Positions 26,163 to 36,217 of a stretch of DNA of 64,000 nt are shown in pieces. The position numbers were made by a program, and so were the translations under genes. The stretch is taken from contig JBAOHI010000082.1 in NCBI GenBank assembly GCA_037045535.1, positions 124,001 through 188,000 on the forward strand, written 5' to 3'. The stretch's first letter is position 1. Every line of letters begins with the position of its first letter. Source of the DNA: Competibacter_A sp037045535 (GTDB taxonomy: Bacteria > Pseudomonadota > Gammaproteobacteria > Competibacterales > Competibacteraceae). The notes below the pieces were generated by a model. It had not been told where the DNA came from and searched no databases. It saw only the letters and a program-made list of their open reading frames with translations.

Positions 26163-29066
26163 TTAGGGTGCCGCCCCGGCCCCGGTTTTTTCCATGAGCC
26201 GCCGCCAGATGCGAATCACGTCTTTGCGGGCGTCGCTCGCCTCGATTGCCGGGATGCGGGCAGGTTGTTCTTGCAGTTTGAGCAGATGAATACGCCGCCG
26301 CAGGCCTCGGTAGGCATTGCGCAGCCGGGCGGCATCGGCGATGGACAGGATACCGAACCGTTCCAACCCATCGAGTTGCCGAATGTTGTCGGTGTAAGTC
26401 AGCAGATCGGGGTAACGGTTAGCGTTCGCCAAGACTTTATATTGCACCATAAATTCGATATCGGCGATACCACCCCAACCCTGCTTGAGATCGAAGATCT
26501 CAGCGGTGCTGGCGTCCAGTTCGGCGCGCATCCGCTCCCGCATGTCGCCAACCTCCTGACGCAGCGCGTCGGGGTCGCGCTGGATGCTCAAGACCTCCCG
26601 GCGAAGGCTTCGGTAGCGTTCGGCCAGTCCGGGGGGGCCGGCGACGATCCGGGTTCGCGTCAAGGCCTGATGCTCCCAGGTCCAGGCCTGACGGCGCTGG
26701 TATTCGGCGAACGCTTCGAACGAGCTGACCAATAGGCCAGCGCGACCGCTGGGCCGCAGCCGGGTGTCCACCTCATACAGATCGCCGGCGCCGGTGCGGG
26801 CGGTGAGTAGATGGATAATCCGTTGCACCATCTTGGCAAAGAAACTGGGATTGTCGATCTGGCGCGGCCCATCGGTCAATTGTTGGTCGCCCGTACTGTC
26901 ATGCAAGAAAACCAAGTCCAGGTCAGAGCCGTAATTTAATTCGATGCCACCCAGCTTGCCGTAGGCGACGATGGCGAAACCGGCCTCTTGTTTCCCGTTG
27001 CTCGTTACACAATAGGGCCGACCGAACTTTGGTAGCAGATCTGTCCATGCCAGTTCCAGTACCTTGCGCAACAGGGTTTCGGCAATTTCGGTCAAGTGAT
27101 CGCTGACGATCATCAGCGGCATCGCACCGCTGACATCGGCGGCAGCGACTCGCAGCACCTGAGTTTGCTTGAAATAGCGCAAAGCGTTCAGCATTTCCTC
27201 GGCGTCCCCAGTCGGAACCCGCGCCAATTGCCGTTCTAAATCTTGAATCAGTTGCTGGCGATCCAACGGCGCGTACAGGACGGCAGGATTCAGCAGGTCG
27301 TCCAACAGCAAGGGATAGCGGGCCAGATGCTTGCCGATCCAGCTACTGGCAGCGCACAGCTTGACCAGTTGTGCCAGGGCTTGAGGATGATCAGCCAGCA
27401 AGGCCAGATAAACCGAGCGGCGGGCGACGCTGGTCAGCAGATCAAGCACGCGTTCCAGGGTGATGGTCGACTGTGGTGCGGCGGCGACTGCTTCCAGCAC
27501 TGGGGGCATCAGGCTGTCCAGCCGCTCGCGTCCGCGAGGGCTCATGGTCCGATAGCTGAAGCTGTTTTTGAGCGCCCAAATCCGGTTCCAAGCCAACGCC
27601 GGATTGTCGAAGCCTCGTTCGGCCAGCACATGCGAGGCGCCTTCTTCACTGGGATCGTTTTGCCACAGCGCCGCCAGATCAGCTTTGGCCGCATTCGGCG
27701 CTTGTGTCGCCGGGCCGCCGAATACCTCGGCGAATTGCTGGCTGACGGCTTCGACATGACGCGTCAATTCCAGGCTGAAAGCGTCCCAACTGGCATAGCC
27801 CATGGCAAACGCTAATCGCCGTTTTGCCAACGCATCCTCGGGCAAGTTATGGGTCTGCTGGTCAGCCCATGCTTGCAGGCGGTTCTCGACCCGGCGCAGG
27901 AAGTCGTAGGCTTGCTTGAGACTATCCACTGCCTCGGCCGGTAGCCGGCCGCTGGCGCCCAGTGCATCCAGTATCCGCAGGATGCCGCGTTCCCGCAGTG
28001 CCGGCTCGCGTCCGCCGTAGATGAGCTGGAACGCCTGGCCGATAAATTCGATTTCACGAATGCCGCCGGGGCCCAACTTGATGTTGCGGTGCAGTCCCTT
28101 GCGTTCCATCTCTTGGGCGATCAGCGCTTTCATGTCGCGCAGCGACTCGAACGCGCCGTAATCGAGATAGCGCCGATAAACGAACGGCCGCAGTCGAACC
28201 AGCAACCGCTCACCGGCCTCCCGATCACCGGCGATCACTCGTGCCTTGATCATCGCATAGCGTTCCCAATCGCGGCCATGGTTCTGGTAGTAATCCTCGA
28301 AAGCGGCAAACGACATGGCCAGCGGCCCGGAATCACCAAACGGCCGTAAGCGCAGATCCACGCGATAGGCGAAACCCTCGGCGGTCGGCTCGGCTAGGGT
28401 TTTGCCCAAGCGTTGGCCGAGCCGGCGAAAAAATTCCTCGTTGCTGATCGCACGGGCTCCATCGGTTTGGCCCTGCCGGGGATACGCGAAAATCAGGTCA
28501 ATATCTGAGGAGAAATTGAGTTCGCGCCCACCGAGCTTGCCCATACCCAGCACCACCAATCGTTGCGGCTGGCCGCCGGTATCGCGCGGCTGGCCGTAAC
28601 GCTGACATTGCCAGGTGTGCAAACACGCCAATGTCGCATCAACCGTCTGTTCCGCCAAATCCGTCAGATCGCCAAGCGTCTCCGCTAAGTCAGCCAGCCC
28701 GGCCAGATCGCGCCAAGCGATGCGGATCATCTCCCAACGGCGGAACCGGCGCAGCGTTGTGCCGAGCTGATCATCGGTTACGTTGGCCAGCAACTGTTCC
28801 AACCGCGCCGCATACGTTCCCGGCGCATAAACGGTCCCCAGGTCGCCGCCAGCCAGCAGATCGGCCAGTGTCGCTGGTTCGCGAACGCAGGCTCGGGCGA
28901 CGAACTCACTGCATGCCCAAACCCGAACCATTTGCTCCAGCAGCGGGCCGGTGGGTGGTTTCACTCCCACCTTGCTGGCGGCGACGCCGAACGCTGCCCA
29001 ATAGCGGGCGATTTCTTCCTGCAAGGGTTGCGGTAACCGAGCCAGAATCCGTTCGAATTCAGTCAT
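26163..29066 (-). CDS. glnE: Bifunctional glutamine synthetase adenylyltransferase/deadenylase
   Basis: 967 aa, near the E. coli length (946). Two nucleotidyltransferase domains are clear: the N-terminal deadenylase domain with LGMGKLGGRELNFSSDIDLI near residue 185, and the C-terminal adenylylase domain with YGKLGGIELNYGSDLDLVFL near residue 715, each followed by a GlnD-like helical segment (for example GPGGIREIEFIGQAFQLIYG and GWGGIADIEFMVQYKVL). It adds or removes AMP on glutamine synthetase in response to PII and glutamine. The start MTEFERILARLPQPLQEEIA at 29066 is normal for the family. It is followed closely by ilvE. Confidence 0.96.
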   Translation of the reverse strand: MTEFERILARLPQPLQEEIARYWAAFGVAASKVGVKPPTGPLLEQMVRVWACSEFVARACVREPATLADLLAGGDLGTVYAPGTYAARLEQLLANVTDDQLGTTLRRFRRWEMIRIAWRDLAGLADLAETLGDLTDLAEQTVDATLACLHTWQCQRYGQPRDTGGQPQRLVVLGMGKLGGRELNFSSDIDLIFAYPRQGQTDGARAISNEEFFRRLGQRLGKTLAEPTAEGFAYRVDLRLRPFGDSGPLAMSFAAFEDYYQNHGRDWERYAMIKARVIAGDREAGERLLVRLRPFVYRRYLDYGAFESLRDMKALIAQEMERKGLHRNIKLGPGGIREIEFIGQAFQLIYGGREPALRERGILRILDALGASGRLPAEAVDSLKQAYDFLRRVENRLQAWADQQTHNLPEDALAKRRLAFAMGYASWDAFSLELTRHVEAVSQQFAEVFGGPATQAPNAAKADLAALWQNDPSEEGASHVLAERGFDNPALAWNRIWALKNSFSYRTMSPRGRERLDSLMPPVLEAVAAAPQSTITLERVLDLLTSVARRSVYLALLADHPQALAQLVKLCAASSWIGKHLARYPLLLDDLLNPAVLYAPLDRQQLIQDLERQLARVPTGDAEEMLNALRYFKQTQVLRVAAADVSGAMPLMIVSDHLTEIAETLLRKVLELAWTDLLPKFGRPYCVTSNGKQEAGFAIVAYGKLGGIELNYGSDLDLVFLHDSTGDQQLTDGPRQIDNPSFFAKMVQRIIHLLTARTGAGDLYEVDTRLRPSGRAGLLVSSFEAFAEYQRRQAWTWEHQALTRTRIVAGPPGLAERYRSLRREVLSIQRDPDALRQEVGDMRERMRAELDASTAEIFDLKQGWGGIADIEFMVQYKVLANANRYPDLLTYTDNIRQLDGLERFGILSIADAARLRNAYRGLRRRIHLLKLQEQPARIPAIEASDARKDVIRIWRRLMEKTGAGAAP

Positions 29067-29096
29067 GAGGTTGCGTCATTCTCATCCGTCCAGAGC

Positions 29097-30597
29097 CTAG
29101 TTTTGCGGTTTCTCGTGTCCCCCTTCGGCACTGTCCGGTGCGGGAGGTATCCCATTCTCAACTGCGCCATTCTCCGTATCCGCCATCGGTCCCAAAGGGA
29201 TTGCCTTATCGTTCACAAACAGCTTGCCGCCCTCAAAACGTACTGTGGATTTATACTGATCTCCTTCCAGCCGGATGAAACCGGCGGATACCGCACCCTG
29301 GAGTTGTTGAGTCACTTGTTGTTGCGCCGTATCTTGAGGGACTTCTCCGCTGGCGTTCGCAATACTGACGAGCACGGTTTCGGCCAGGTTCTTGGAGACT
29401 GTCATCTCGGCCAAGCCCTTTTTTAATGCATTCAACAAGCTGGTCGGGTTTTGCATGGGGTCGATAGTGCCGTAATCCTGGAAATTCAGCGTCAGCTGGC
29501 CCAGCCAATCGCCTTGGGCCAGCTTGGCCTGGGTATCGAGCGCAAATTCGGGCTTGCCGTGTAACAACGCCTTCACCAATTTCAGCAATTGATCCAGCGC
29601 CTGCGGATCGTTGGGCTGGGCGGCTATCTTTTCTTGCCACTGTTGCAGTTGCCCAATCGTGGCGCCATCCAGGTTATGAAACGCCAGTTTCATACTGCCG
29701 GTGCCGTTCCAGGGTTCTACCGTGAATTTGCCGGCCTTGAACAGGGCTTCGACATTGATCTGTTGCGGGTTCTGGGGGCTCAACGCGGCGGTTGCATCCA
29801 TGCCCAAGTCGGTAAAAACCATCGGTGTGCTGGAGGATGGATCCTGGACGCGCAGCTCAGCGATTTTCAAATTGGACTCGCCAAGCATCAAATCGAAGAC
29901 GCCCTTCCGTTGATTCGCCGTCACGGCCAGATCGCGCAAATGAATCTGGGAGCCGGCAGTGGCCGGCTGTGTTGCTTCGTGGGTGGCGGGTTTGCCGATC
30001 GCCTCCAGACTGGCGACGACCATCTTGCCTTGAACGGCCGTACCGCGCGGGGCGGTCTGGAACTGGCCTTGCAGCCCAGAGAATTTGAAGGTTTGCAGAT
30101 CTTGAACGTTGTTGAGGGTCAACGGCGGCATGGTGACGTGGGCGTTACTGGCGCCGTCGAAGCCGACCTGGGCGATCCCCACCATGGGTTCCTGGCCACC
30201 GTACAACGTCTTCAGTTCGCGAGTCCAGTTGCTGCTTTCCAGGTCCAGGGTTTGCCGGATCACCGCACCTGCCAAGGTCATCGGCACGCCTGGCACACCC
30301 CAGCCTGCCAACGGTATTGGACCGTGATAGATTTCCTCTCGGGTCGAGAAGGACAAATCCGGTAGGCGTCGCATCGCCGGCTTCTCCCACGAGCAATTGG
30401 TAGTGCGTCGTGGCTTTGGAGACCAATAGCCCGCGTTCGTAACGGAGTGCGGTAATCTTGATGTTGGGATGTTTCGAGGCTTCCACCAAAGCATCCTTGT
30501 ACCACCGTTCCGCTTGCAGGCCCGACCAATACGCCGCACCGACGTAACCCGCCGCCAGCACCAAAACGACCATGACCACACCGATCAGTTTCTTCAC
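29097..30597 (-). CDS. YdgA family protein (DUF945), interrupted by a frameshift
   Basis: Two frames together make one DUF945 protein. The N-terminal frame (start 30597, MKKLIGVVMVVLVLAAGYVG) carries the single membrane anchor and YWSGLQAERWYKDALVEASK up to VGEAGDATP. The rest (DLSFSTREEIYHGPIPLAGW onwards to 29097) lies in a second frame that is open from 30581 with nonsense at its beginning. The switch is at about 30345-30390 and needs a one-base change. Joined length is about 497 aa; E. coli YdgA is 502 aa. Function is unknown; it is thought to be an envelope protein. It is either a pseudogene or a sequencing error. It lies 30 nt upstream of glnE. Confidence 0.75.
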
Positions 30598-30654
30598 GCT
30601 GTTTGTCCCCTATATTGGTTTCCAATGGACGGCATTATTCCATAAATGGGCTAC

Positions 30655-30678
30655 AAAAAAGCCCCGCCGGGGCGGGGC
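30655..30678 (-). terminator. Rho-independent terminator after spoVR
   Basis: On the minus strand GCCCCGCC and GGCGGGGC (30661-30678) form a very stable GC hairpin followed by six T residues (30655-30660). It lies about 70 nt beyond the spoVR stop and separates the prkA operon from ydgA. Confidence 0.8.
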
Positions 30679-30747
30679 CAGTTCGAGAGGTCGCATTACG
30701 CTATCGGTCAAGCGTCATCGACGCGGCGGTTAATCGGCGATCAATCT

Positions 30748-32256
30748 TCAGCGTCCCTGCGACTGCGGACATTCTCCGACCAGTTCCACCTTGCCGTCCT
30801 CGTCCACTGCTTCCAGTCGCACCGTGAAGCCCCACAACCGATGGAGGTGTTTCAGGACTTCCTGAAAACTGTCGTGCAGCGGCCGACGGTTGTAGCGGGT
30901 GTGGCGCAGCGTCAACGAGCGATCCTTGCGATAGGCCACGTTCCACACTTGAATATTCGGCTCGCGGCTGCCGAGGTTGTACTGGTCGGACAGCGCCAGC
31001 CGCAACCGCCGGTAGCCGACGTCGTCGTGGATGGCGGTGATTTCCAACTCCTCTTGGGTGTCGTCGTCCAGCACCGCAAACAGCTTGAAATCCCGCATCA
31101 CCTTGGGCGATAGATATTGGGCGATAAAGCTTTCGTCCTTGAAGTTACGCATCGCAAAATCCAGGGTCTTGATCCAATCTTGGCCGGCGATGTCTGGAAA
31201 CCAGTAACGATCCTCATCGGTCGGCTCTTGGCACATGCGCTTGATGTCGCTCATCATGGCAAAGCCCAGCGCGTAGGGATTGATGCCGTGATAGTAGGGA
31301 TGATCGAATGGCAGTTGCTGGACAACGCTGGTATGCGATTGCAGGAACTCGATCATGAATCCGTCGTTGACATAGCCCTCGTCGTACAGTCGGTTCATCA
31401 AGGTGTAGTGCCAAAACGTCGCCCAGCCTTCGTTCATCACCTGGGTTTGGCGCTGCGGATAAAAATACTGGCCGATCTTGCGCACGATCCGCACGATCTC
31501 GCGCTGCCACGGTTCCAGCAGTGGTGCGTTCTTCTCGATGAAATACAGCAGGTTTTCCTGTGGCTCGGCGGGAAAACGCGGCTCGATCACCGTCGCTTCG
31601 GTCGGTTTGACTGGAATGGTTCGCCACAAATCGTTCAGCTGCAACTGCAAATAGGCTTCCCGCTCCCGCTGACGCTGTTTCTCCTCACCCAGCGACAGCG
31701 GTGCCGGGTGTTTGTAGCGATCCACGCCGTAGTTCATTAACGCGTGGCAGGAATCGAGGAACAGCTCGACGTTTTCTTCGCCGTAATGTTCCTCGCACTC
31801 GGCTACGTAATTGCGGGCGAACAGCAGGTAGTCGATGATGGCGTCGGCGCTGGTCCAGGTGCGGAACAGGTAGTTGCCCTTGAAAAAGGAGTTGTGGCCG
31901 TAGGCGGCATGGGCGATGACCAGCGCCTGCATCATGGCGGTGTTCTCCTCCATGAGATAGGCGATGCAGGGGTCGGAATTGATGACGATTTCGTAAGCCA
32001 GCCCCATCTGACCGCGCCGGTAATTCTTCTCGGTCAACACGAATTGTTTACCGTAAGACCAGTGCTTGTAGCCCAGCGGCATCCCCACCGAGGAATAGGC
32101 ATCCATCATCTGTTCGGCGGTGATGATCTCGATCTGGTTCGGGTAGGTGTCCAGGCCAAACTCATTGGCGGCGATGTGGCCGATAACCTCGTTGTAGCGT
32201 TCCAGCATCGGGAACGTCCATTCGGAGGAGTCGGAAATCAGTCGCGTCGAGTTCAT
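30748..32256 (-). CDS. SpoVR family protein (YcgB-like)
   Basis: 502 aa, near E. coli YcgB (510). Landmarks: YNEVIGHIAANEFGLDTYPN, HWSYGKQFVLTEKNYRRGQM, YGHNSFFKGNYLFRTWTSAD, MNEGWATFWHYTLMNRLYDE with a potential HExxH-like pocket, and HPYYHGINPYALGFAMM. The name comes from Bacillus cortex formation, but in proteobacteria the gene follows prkA and yeaH and is linked to stationary-phase and nitrogen stress; its biochemistry is unknown. The start overlaps the yeaH stop by 4 nt, so the two are translationally coupled. Third gene of the operon. Confidence 0.93.
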   Translation of the reverse strand: MNSTRLISDSSEWTFPMLERYNEVIGHIAANEFGLDTYPNQIEIITAEQMMDAYSSVGMPLGYKHWSYGKQFVLTEKNYRRGQMGLAYEIVINSDPCIAYLMEENTAMMQALVIAHAAYGHNSFFKGNYLFRTWTSADAIIDYLLFARNYVAECEEHYGEENVELFLDSCHALMNYGVDRYKHPAPLSLGEEKQRQREREAYLQLQLNDLWRTIPVKPTEATVIEPRFPAEPQENLLYFIEKNAPLLEPWQREIVRIVRKIGQYFYPQRQTQVMNEGWATFWHYTLMNRLYDEGYVNDGFMIEFLQSHTSVVQQLPFDHPYYHGINPYALGFAMMSDIKRMCQEPTDEDRYWFPDIAGQDWIKTLDFAMRNFKDESFIAQYLSPKVMRDFKLFAVLDDDTQEELEITAIHDDVGYRRLRLALSDQYNLGSREPNIQVWNVAYRKDRSLTLRHTRYNRRPLHDSFQEVLKHLHRLWGFTVRLEAVDEDGKVELVGECPQSQGR

Positions 32257-33524
32257 GACACACGCCTCTTGAACAATTCCCGGAAGACCGGATAAATGTC
32301 GGCCGGACCGTCAATCTGCCGCATGGCGAAGTTAGGGTGCGAGTCCTTCACCTCTTCGTAAGTTTCCCACAAGCTTTGATGACGGTCCGGGGTGATTTCG
32401 ATGTAGGCGTAATAGCGCACGTAGGGCATGATCCGCTTGAGCAGGATGTCCTTGCAGGCGGGCGAGTCGTGGTGCCAGTTGTCGCCGTCCGAGGCTTGCG
32501 CGGCATAGATATTCCAGCTCGACAGCGGATAACGATCGGCCACGATGTCGCCCATCAGGTTCAAGGCACTCGACACCACGGTGCCGCCAGTTTCCCGCGA
32601 ATAGAAGAACTCCTGTTCGTCCACTTCCTTGGCGACGGTGTGGTGGCGAATGAACACCACCTCGATCTTCTCGTAGTTGCGCTTTAGGAACAGGTAAAGC
32701 AGGGTGAAGAACCGCTTGGCGAGATCCTTGCGCGCTCGATCCATGGAACCGGACACGTCCATGATGCAGAACATCACGGCCTGGGTGGTCGGTTGTGGCT
32801 GTAAGACACGATTGACGTAACGCAGATCGAAGGTATCGATAAACGGCACCGCTCGCGCCCGTGCCCGCAGGTGGTCGATTTCCGCGATTAATGCCTGGGC
32901 GTAAGCTTCGTCTACCGGTGGTTCGTCCAGCAGCCGTTGCAATTCCGCTTCCGCTTCGCGTAAGCGGCGGGTGTAAGGCGCGGCGAGCGCCATCCGCCGC
33001 GCCAAAGCGCCTTTCAACGAGCGCACCACATCGATGTTGGACGGGTTGCCAGCGCTGGTGAAACCGGCTCGCACTGACTTAAACTCAGATGCCTTGGCCA
33101 GTTGGGTGCGGACCAGGTTGGGCAGCTCCAGATCCTCGAAAAACAGTTCCAGAAATTCCTCGCGCGACAGTTCAAAGACGAACTCATCCTCGCCCTCGCC
33201 GCTGTCGCTGGCCTGCCCGCTGCCGGAGCCGCCACCACTGCCACCGCCCTGCGGTCGGGCCACCCGGTCACCTTTGGTGAATTCCTTATTGCCGGGATGG
33301 ATGGCTTCGCGCCGCCCACCCGACCCATGGCCGAACACCGGTTCGGATAGATCACGGGTGGGAATGTTGATTTTCTCGCCGTTGTCGATATCGGTGATGC
33401 TGCGGCCGTTCATGGCCTCGGTCACGGCCTTCTTGATCTGATTTTTAAAGCGCCGGATGAAGCGCTGGCGGTTGACGGTGCTTTTGTTCTTGCCGTCCAA
33501 TCGCCGGTCGATAAGCGTGGCCAT
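32253..33524 (-). CDS. yeaH: YeaH/YhbH family protein (DUF444) with a vWA-like metal site
   Basis: 423 aa (E. coli YeaH 427). The N-terminus (IDRRLDGKNKSTVNRQRFIR RFK) is the standard YeaH beginning, followed by a low-complexity Gly/Ser-rich linker near residue 100. The C-terminal half contains FCIMDVSGSMDRARKDLAKR, an intact DxSxS MIDAS of the von Willebrand A type, and SRETGGTVVSSALNLM. It is thought to act with the PrkA kinase in stress adaptation. It begins 15 nt after prkA and overlaps spoVR by 4 nt. Confidence 0.93.
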   Translation of the reverse strand: MATLIDRRLDGKNKSTVNRQRFIRRFKNQIKKAVTEAMNGRSITDIDNGEKINIPTRDLSEPVFGHGSGGRREAIHPGNKEFTKGDRVARPQGGGSGGGSGSGQASDSGEGEDEFVFELSREEFLELFFEDLELPNLVRTQLAKASEFKSVRAGFTSAGNPSNIDVVRSLKGALARRMALAAPYTRRLREAEAELQRLLDEPPVDEAYAQALIAEIDHLRARARAVPFIDTFDLRYVNRVLQPQPTTQAVMFCIMDVSGSMDRARKDLAKRFFTLLYLFLKRNYEKIEVVFIRHHTVAKEVDEQEFFYSRETGGTVVSSALNLMGDIVADRYPLSSWNIYAAQASDGDNWHHDSPACKDILLKRIMPYVRYYAYIEITPDRHQSLWETYEEVKDSHPNFAMRQIDGPADIYPVFRELFKRRVS

Positions 33525-33539
33525 GCGCGATGCCCTCGA

Positions 33540-35462
33540 TCAAGATGCCTTGCGGACCCGCAGATACCAGTCGGATAGCAATCGCACCTGCTTAGGTGTG
33601 TAGCCTTTGGCAACCATCCGATCCACAAACTGCGCGTGCTTCTTCTGTTCCTCGCCGCTGGCCTTGGCGTTGAAGCTGATCACCGGCAGCAAGTCCTCGG
33701 TGGTCGAGAACATCTTCTTTTCGATCACCGCCCGCAGCTTTTCATAGCTGGTCCAGGCCGGGTTCTTGCCGGCATTGTTGGCCCGTGCCCGCAGCACGAA
33801 ATTGACGATCTCGTTGCGGAAGTCCTTGGGGTTGCTGATGCCGGCCGGTTTCTCGATTTTCTCCAGCTCCGTGTTCAGCGCCGCCCGGTCGAACGATTCG
33901 CCCGTGTCAGGATCACGGTATTCCTGGTCCTGAATCCAGAAATCGGCGTAGATCACATAACGGTCGAAGATGTTCTGGCCGTATTCCGAGTACGATTCCA
34001 AATAAGCCTGCTGCAATTCCTTGCCGATGAACTCGGCATAGCGCGGCGCCAGAAAGCCCTTCAGATAAGACAGATATTTCTCCTCGACTTCCGCCGCAAA
34101 TTGCTCGCGCTCGATCTGCCGTTCCAGCACATAGAGCAGATGCACGGGATTAGCGGCAACCTCGGCGTGATCGAAGTTGAACACCTGCGATAGAATCTTG
34201 AAGGCAAATCGAGTGGAAATGCCGGTCATGCCTTCGTCCACCCCGGCGTAATCCCGATATTCCTGGATCGACTTGGCCTTGGGGTCGGTATCCTTGAGAT
34301 TTTCGCCGTCGTAGATCCGCATCTTAGAGAAAATACTGGAGTTTTCCGGCTCCTTGATCCGGGTCAGCACCGAGAACTGCGCTAGCATTTCCAGCGTGCT
34401 GGGCGCGCAGGGCGAAGCCGACAGCGAGCTGTGGGTGAGCAGTTTCTGATAGATCTTGACCTCGTCCGATACCCGCAGGCAGTAGGGCACCTTGACGATG
34501 TAGACCCGATCAAGGAACGCTTCGTTATTCTTGTTGTTTCTGAACGATTGCCATTCCGACTCGTTGGAGTGGGCCAGGATGATACCCTCGAACGGGATGG
34601 CCGACAGCCCTTCGGTGCTGTTGTAGTTGCCTTCCTGAGTGGCGGTCAGCAACGGATGCAGCACCTTGATCGGTGCTTTGAACATTTCGACGAATTCCAT
34701 CAGGCCGCGGTTGGCGCGGCACAGAGCACCGGAAAAACTGTAGGCATCCGGATCGTTCTGAGCGAAATGTTCCAGCTTGCGGATATCCACCTTGCCCACC
34801 AGCGAGGAGATATCCTGGTTGTTCTCATCGCCCGGCTCGGTTTTGGCGACGGCGATCTGGTGCAGCACCGACGGCCGTAGCTTGACCACGCGGAACTTGG
34901 TGATGTCGCCGTTGTACTCGCGCAGCCGCTTGGCCGCCCACGGTGACATGATGTGCCGCAGATAACGGCGTGGGATACCGTAATCATCTTCGAGGATCTG
35001 ACCGTCCTCCTCGGGGTTGAACAGCCCCAAGGGAGATTCGAACACCGGGGAGCCTTCGATGGCGTAGAACGATACTCTTTCCATCAACTGCTTGAGCCGT
35101 TCAGCCAACGACGATTTTCCGCCGCCCACCGGGCCGAGCAGATACAAGATTTGTTTCTTCTCTTCCAAGCCTTGAGCAGCGTGCTTGAGGTAGGACACGA
35201 TCTGCTCGATGGGATCTTCCATCCCGTAGAATTCCTCGAAGGCGGGATAGATTTTGAGCACCTTGTTCTGGAAGATGCGCGACAGCCGCGGATCATTGCG
35301 GGTGTCCACCATCTCAGGTTCGCCGATAGCCATTAACAGCCGCTCGGCAGCGCTGGCATAGGTGCTAGAATCCCGCTTGCAAAGGTCTAGGTAAGCTTGA
35401 AGCGAAATGGTTTCCTCGCGGCTCTCTTCGTAGCGCGACAGATAGCGGTTGAAAAGCGTCAT
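33540..35462 (-). CDS. prkA: PrkA family serine protein kinase (YeaG-like)
   Basis: 640 aa (E. coli YeaG 644). An N-terminal AAA+ PrkA domain holds the P-loop GPVGGGKSSLAERLKQLMER and a central HSNESEWQSFRNNKNNEAFL sensor region; the C-terminal PrkA kinase-like domain spans roughly 430-640. In enterics the yeaG-yeaH pair supports survival in nitrogen starvation. AGAGAGG seven nt before the ATG at 35462 is a strong ribosome-binding site. First gene of prkA-yeaH-spoVR. The long upstream region probably carries its promoter, but no sigma-54 or other box was found by eye. Confidence 0.95.
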   Translation of the reverse strand: MTLFNRYLSRYEESREETISLQAYLDLCKRDSSTYASAAERLLMAIGEPEMVDTRNDPRLSRIFQNKVLKIYPAFEEFYGMEDPIEQIVSYLKHAAQGLEEKKQILYLLGPVGGGKSSLAERLKQLMERVSFYAIEGSPVFESPLGLFNPEEDGQILEDDYGIPRRYLRHIMSPWAAKRLREYNGDITKFRVVKLRPSVLHQIAVAKTEPGDENNQDISSLVGKVDIRKLEHFAQNDPDAYSFSGALCRANRGLMEFVEMFKAPIKVLHPLLTATQEGNYNSTEGLSAIPFEGIILAHSNESEWQSFRNNKNNEAFLDRVYIVKVPYCLRVSDEVKIYQKLLTHSSLSASPCAPSTLEMLAQFSVLTRIKEPENSSIFSKMRIYDGENLKDTDPKAKSIQEYRDYAGVDEGMTGISTRFAFKILSQVFNFDHAEVAANPVHLLYVLERQIEREQFAAEVEEKYLSYLKGFLAPRYAEFIGKELQQAYLESYSEYGQNIFDRYVIYADFWIQDQEYRDPDTGESFDRAALNTELEKIEKPAGISNPKDFRNEIVNFVLRARANNAGKNPAWTSYEKLRAVIEKKMFSTTEDLLPVISFNAKASGEEQKKHAQFVDRMVAKGYTPKQVRLLSDWYLRVRKAS

Positions 35463-36217
35463 CGTTATACCTCTCTATAGGAAACACGGGGGTTTCCGGT
35501 TTAAGCCTGTCACGTCAATATCGGGCAAATCGTGATCGGTCCGTCGGTCGGTCGGAACCAAGCAGGCCTAACGTCGATTTTGGCTCGATTATCGCCGGGT
35601 TCCCATGTGAACATCTGGCGGTGATCGGGAGCGGTTTGCTGTTCTGCGAGCGTTTCTAATCTTGATACAGCAATTAATGGACCAATATCGGTGGAACGTA
35701 ATCTGAATGCAGTCTCGTTTCACGGCGGGCGGGAACACGCCAAAATGCTGGAATTTTTATAGTAAAAAACCATTTAATCAATTGGTTGCTTATATTTTCA
35801 GTTGCCTGAACGATAGATGAACAATCTATTAGACCGGCGATCCGTTACTAAATTTAGCGAACTGTAAGTCAAGTTTACATCCTTATGCGCACCATTTAAG
35901 GGCGATGCACCAAAATAGATGTTGATCCAGTGATTAAACCGGTTTTGAAGTTATAAAGAACTTTTCGGAATCCTAAGGACTGGGCCTATCCGTGGGACTG
36001 GGATTGTGCTCGGATGTTGCAAGGCTGCCCGACCCAGTCGATTCCGATCCAGATATCGGGCGTGGTTCAGCACCGCGTTTGGTAAATTGCCCGAACCACC
36101 ATTGACCGCAGCGGGTGATGATGGTTCGGGTATCCGTCGGCGGCCAGTTGGGACTACTGGGGGCTTTATTGCTAAGATCGTTCGACATTCGGACGGAAAC
36201 TCACGATAAGGAACGGC
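35463..36217. other. 755-nt intergenic region between divergent prkA and perM-like genes
   Basis: No convincing gene. A short hairpin, GGAAAC/GTTTCC at 35480-35497, lies just upstream of the prkA ribosome-binding site and could affect its translation. The middle (about 35740-35890) is AT-rich and the likely promoter area. Nearer the plus-strand gene there is a 9-bp perfect inverted repeat, annotated separately. The open frames here (for example 35951-36265 minus) match nothing known to me. Confidence 0.4.
36090..36130. repeat. 9-bp perfect inverted repeat upstream of the PerM-like gene
   Basis: CCCGAACCA at 36090-36098 and TGGTTCGGG at 36122-36130 flank a 23-nt loop, about 90 nt before the start of the transporter gene. 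There is no T-run on either side. It could be an operator or a transcript leader hairpin. Confidence 0.45.

Noticed and set aside
29589..30365. 258-aa plus-strand ORF opposite the ydgA-like gene
   Set aside because: The minus strand matches DUF945 throughout; no domain on the plus strand.
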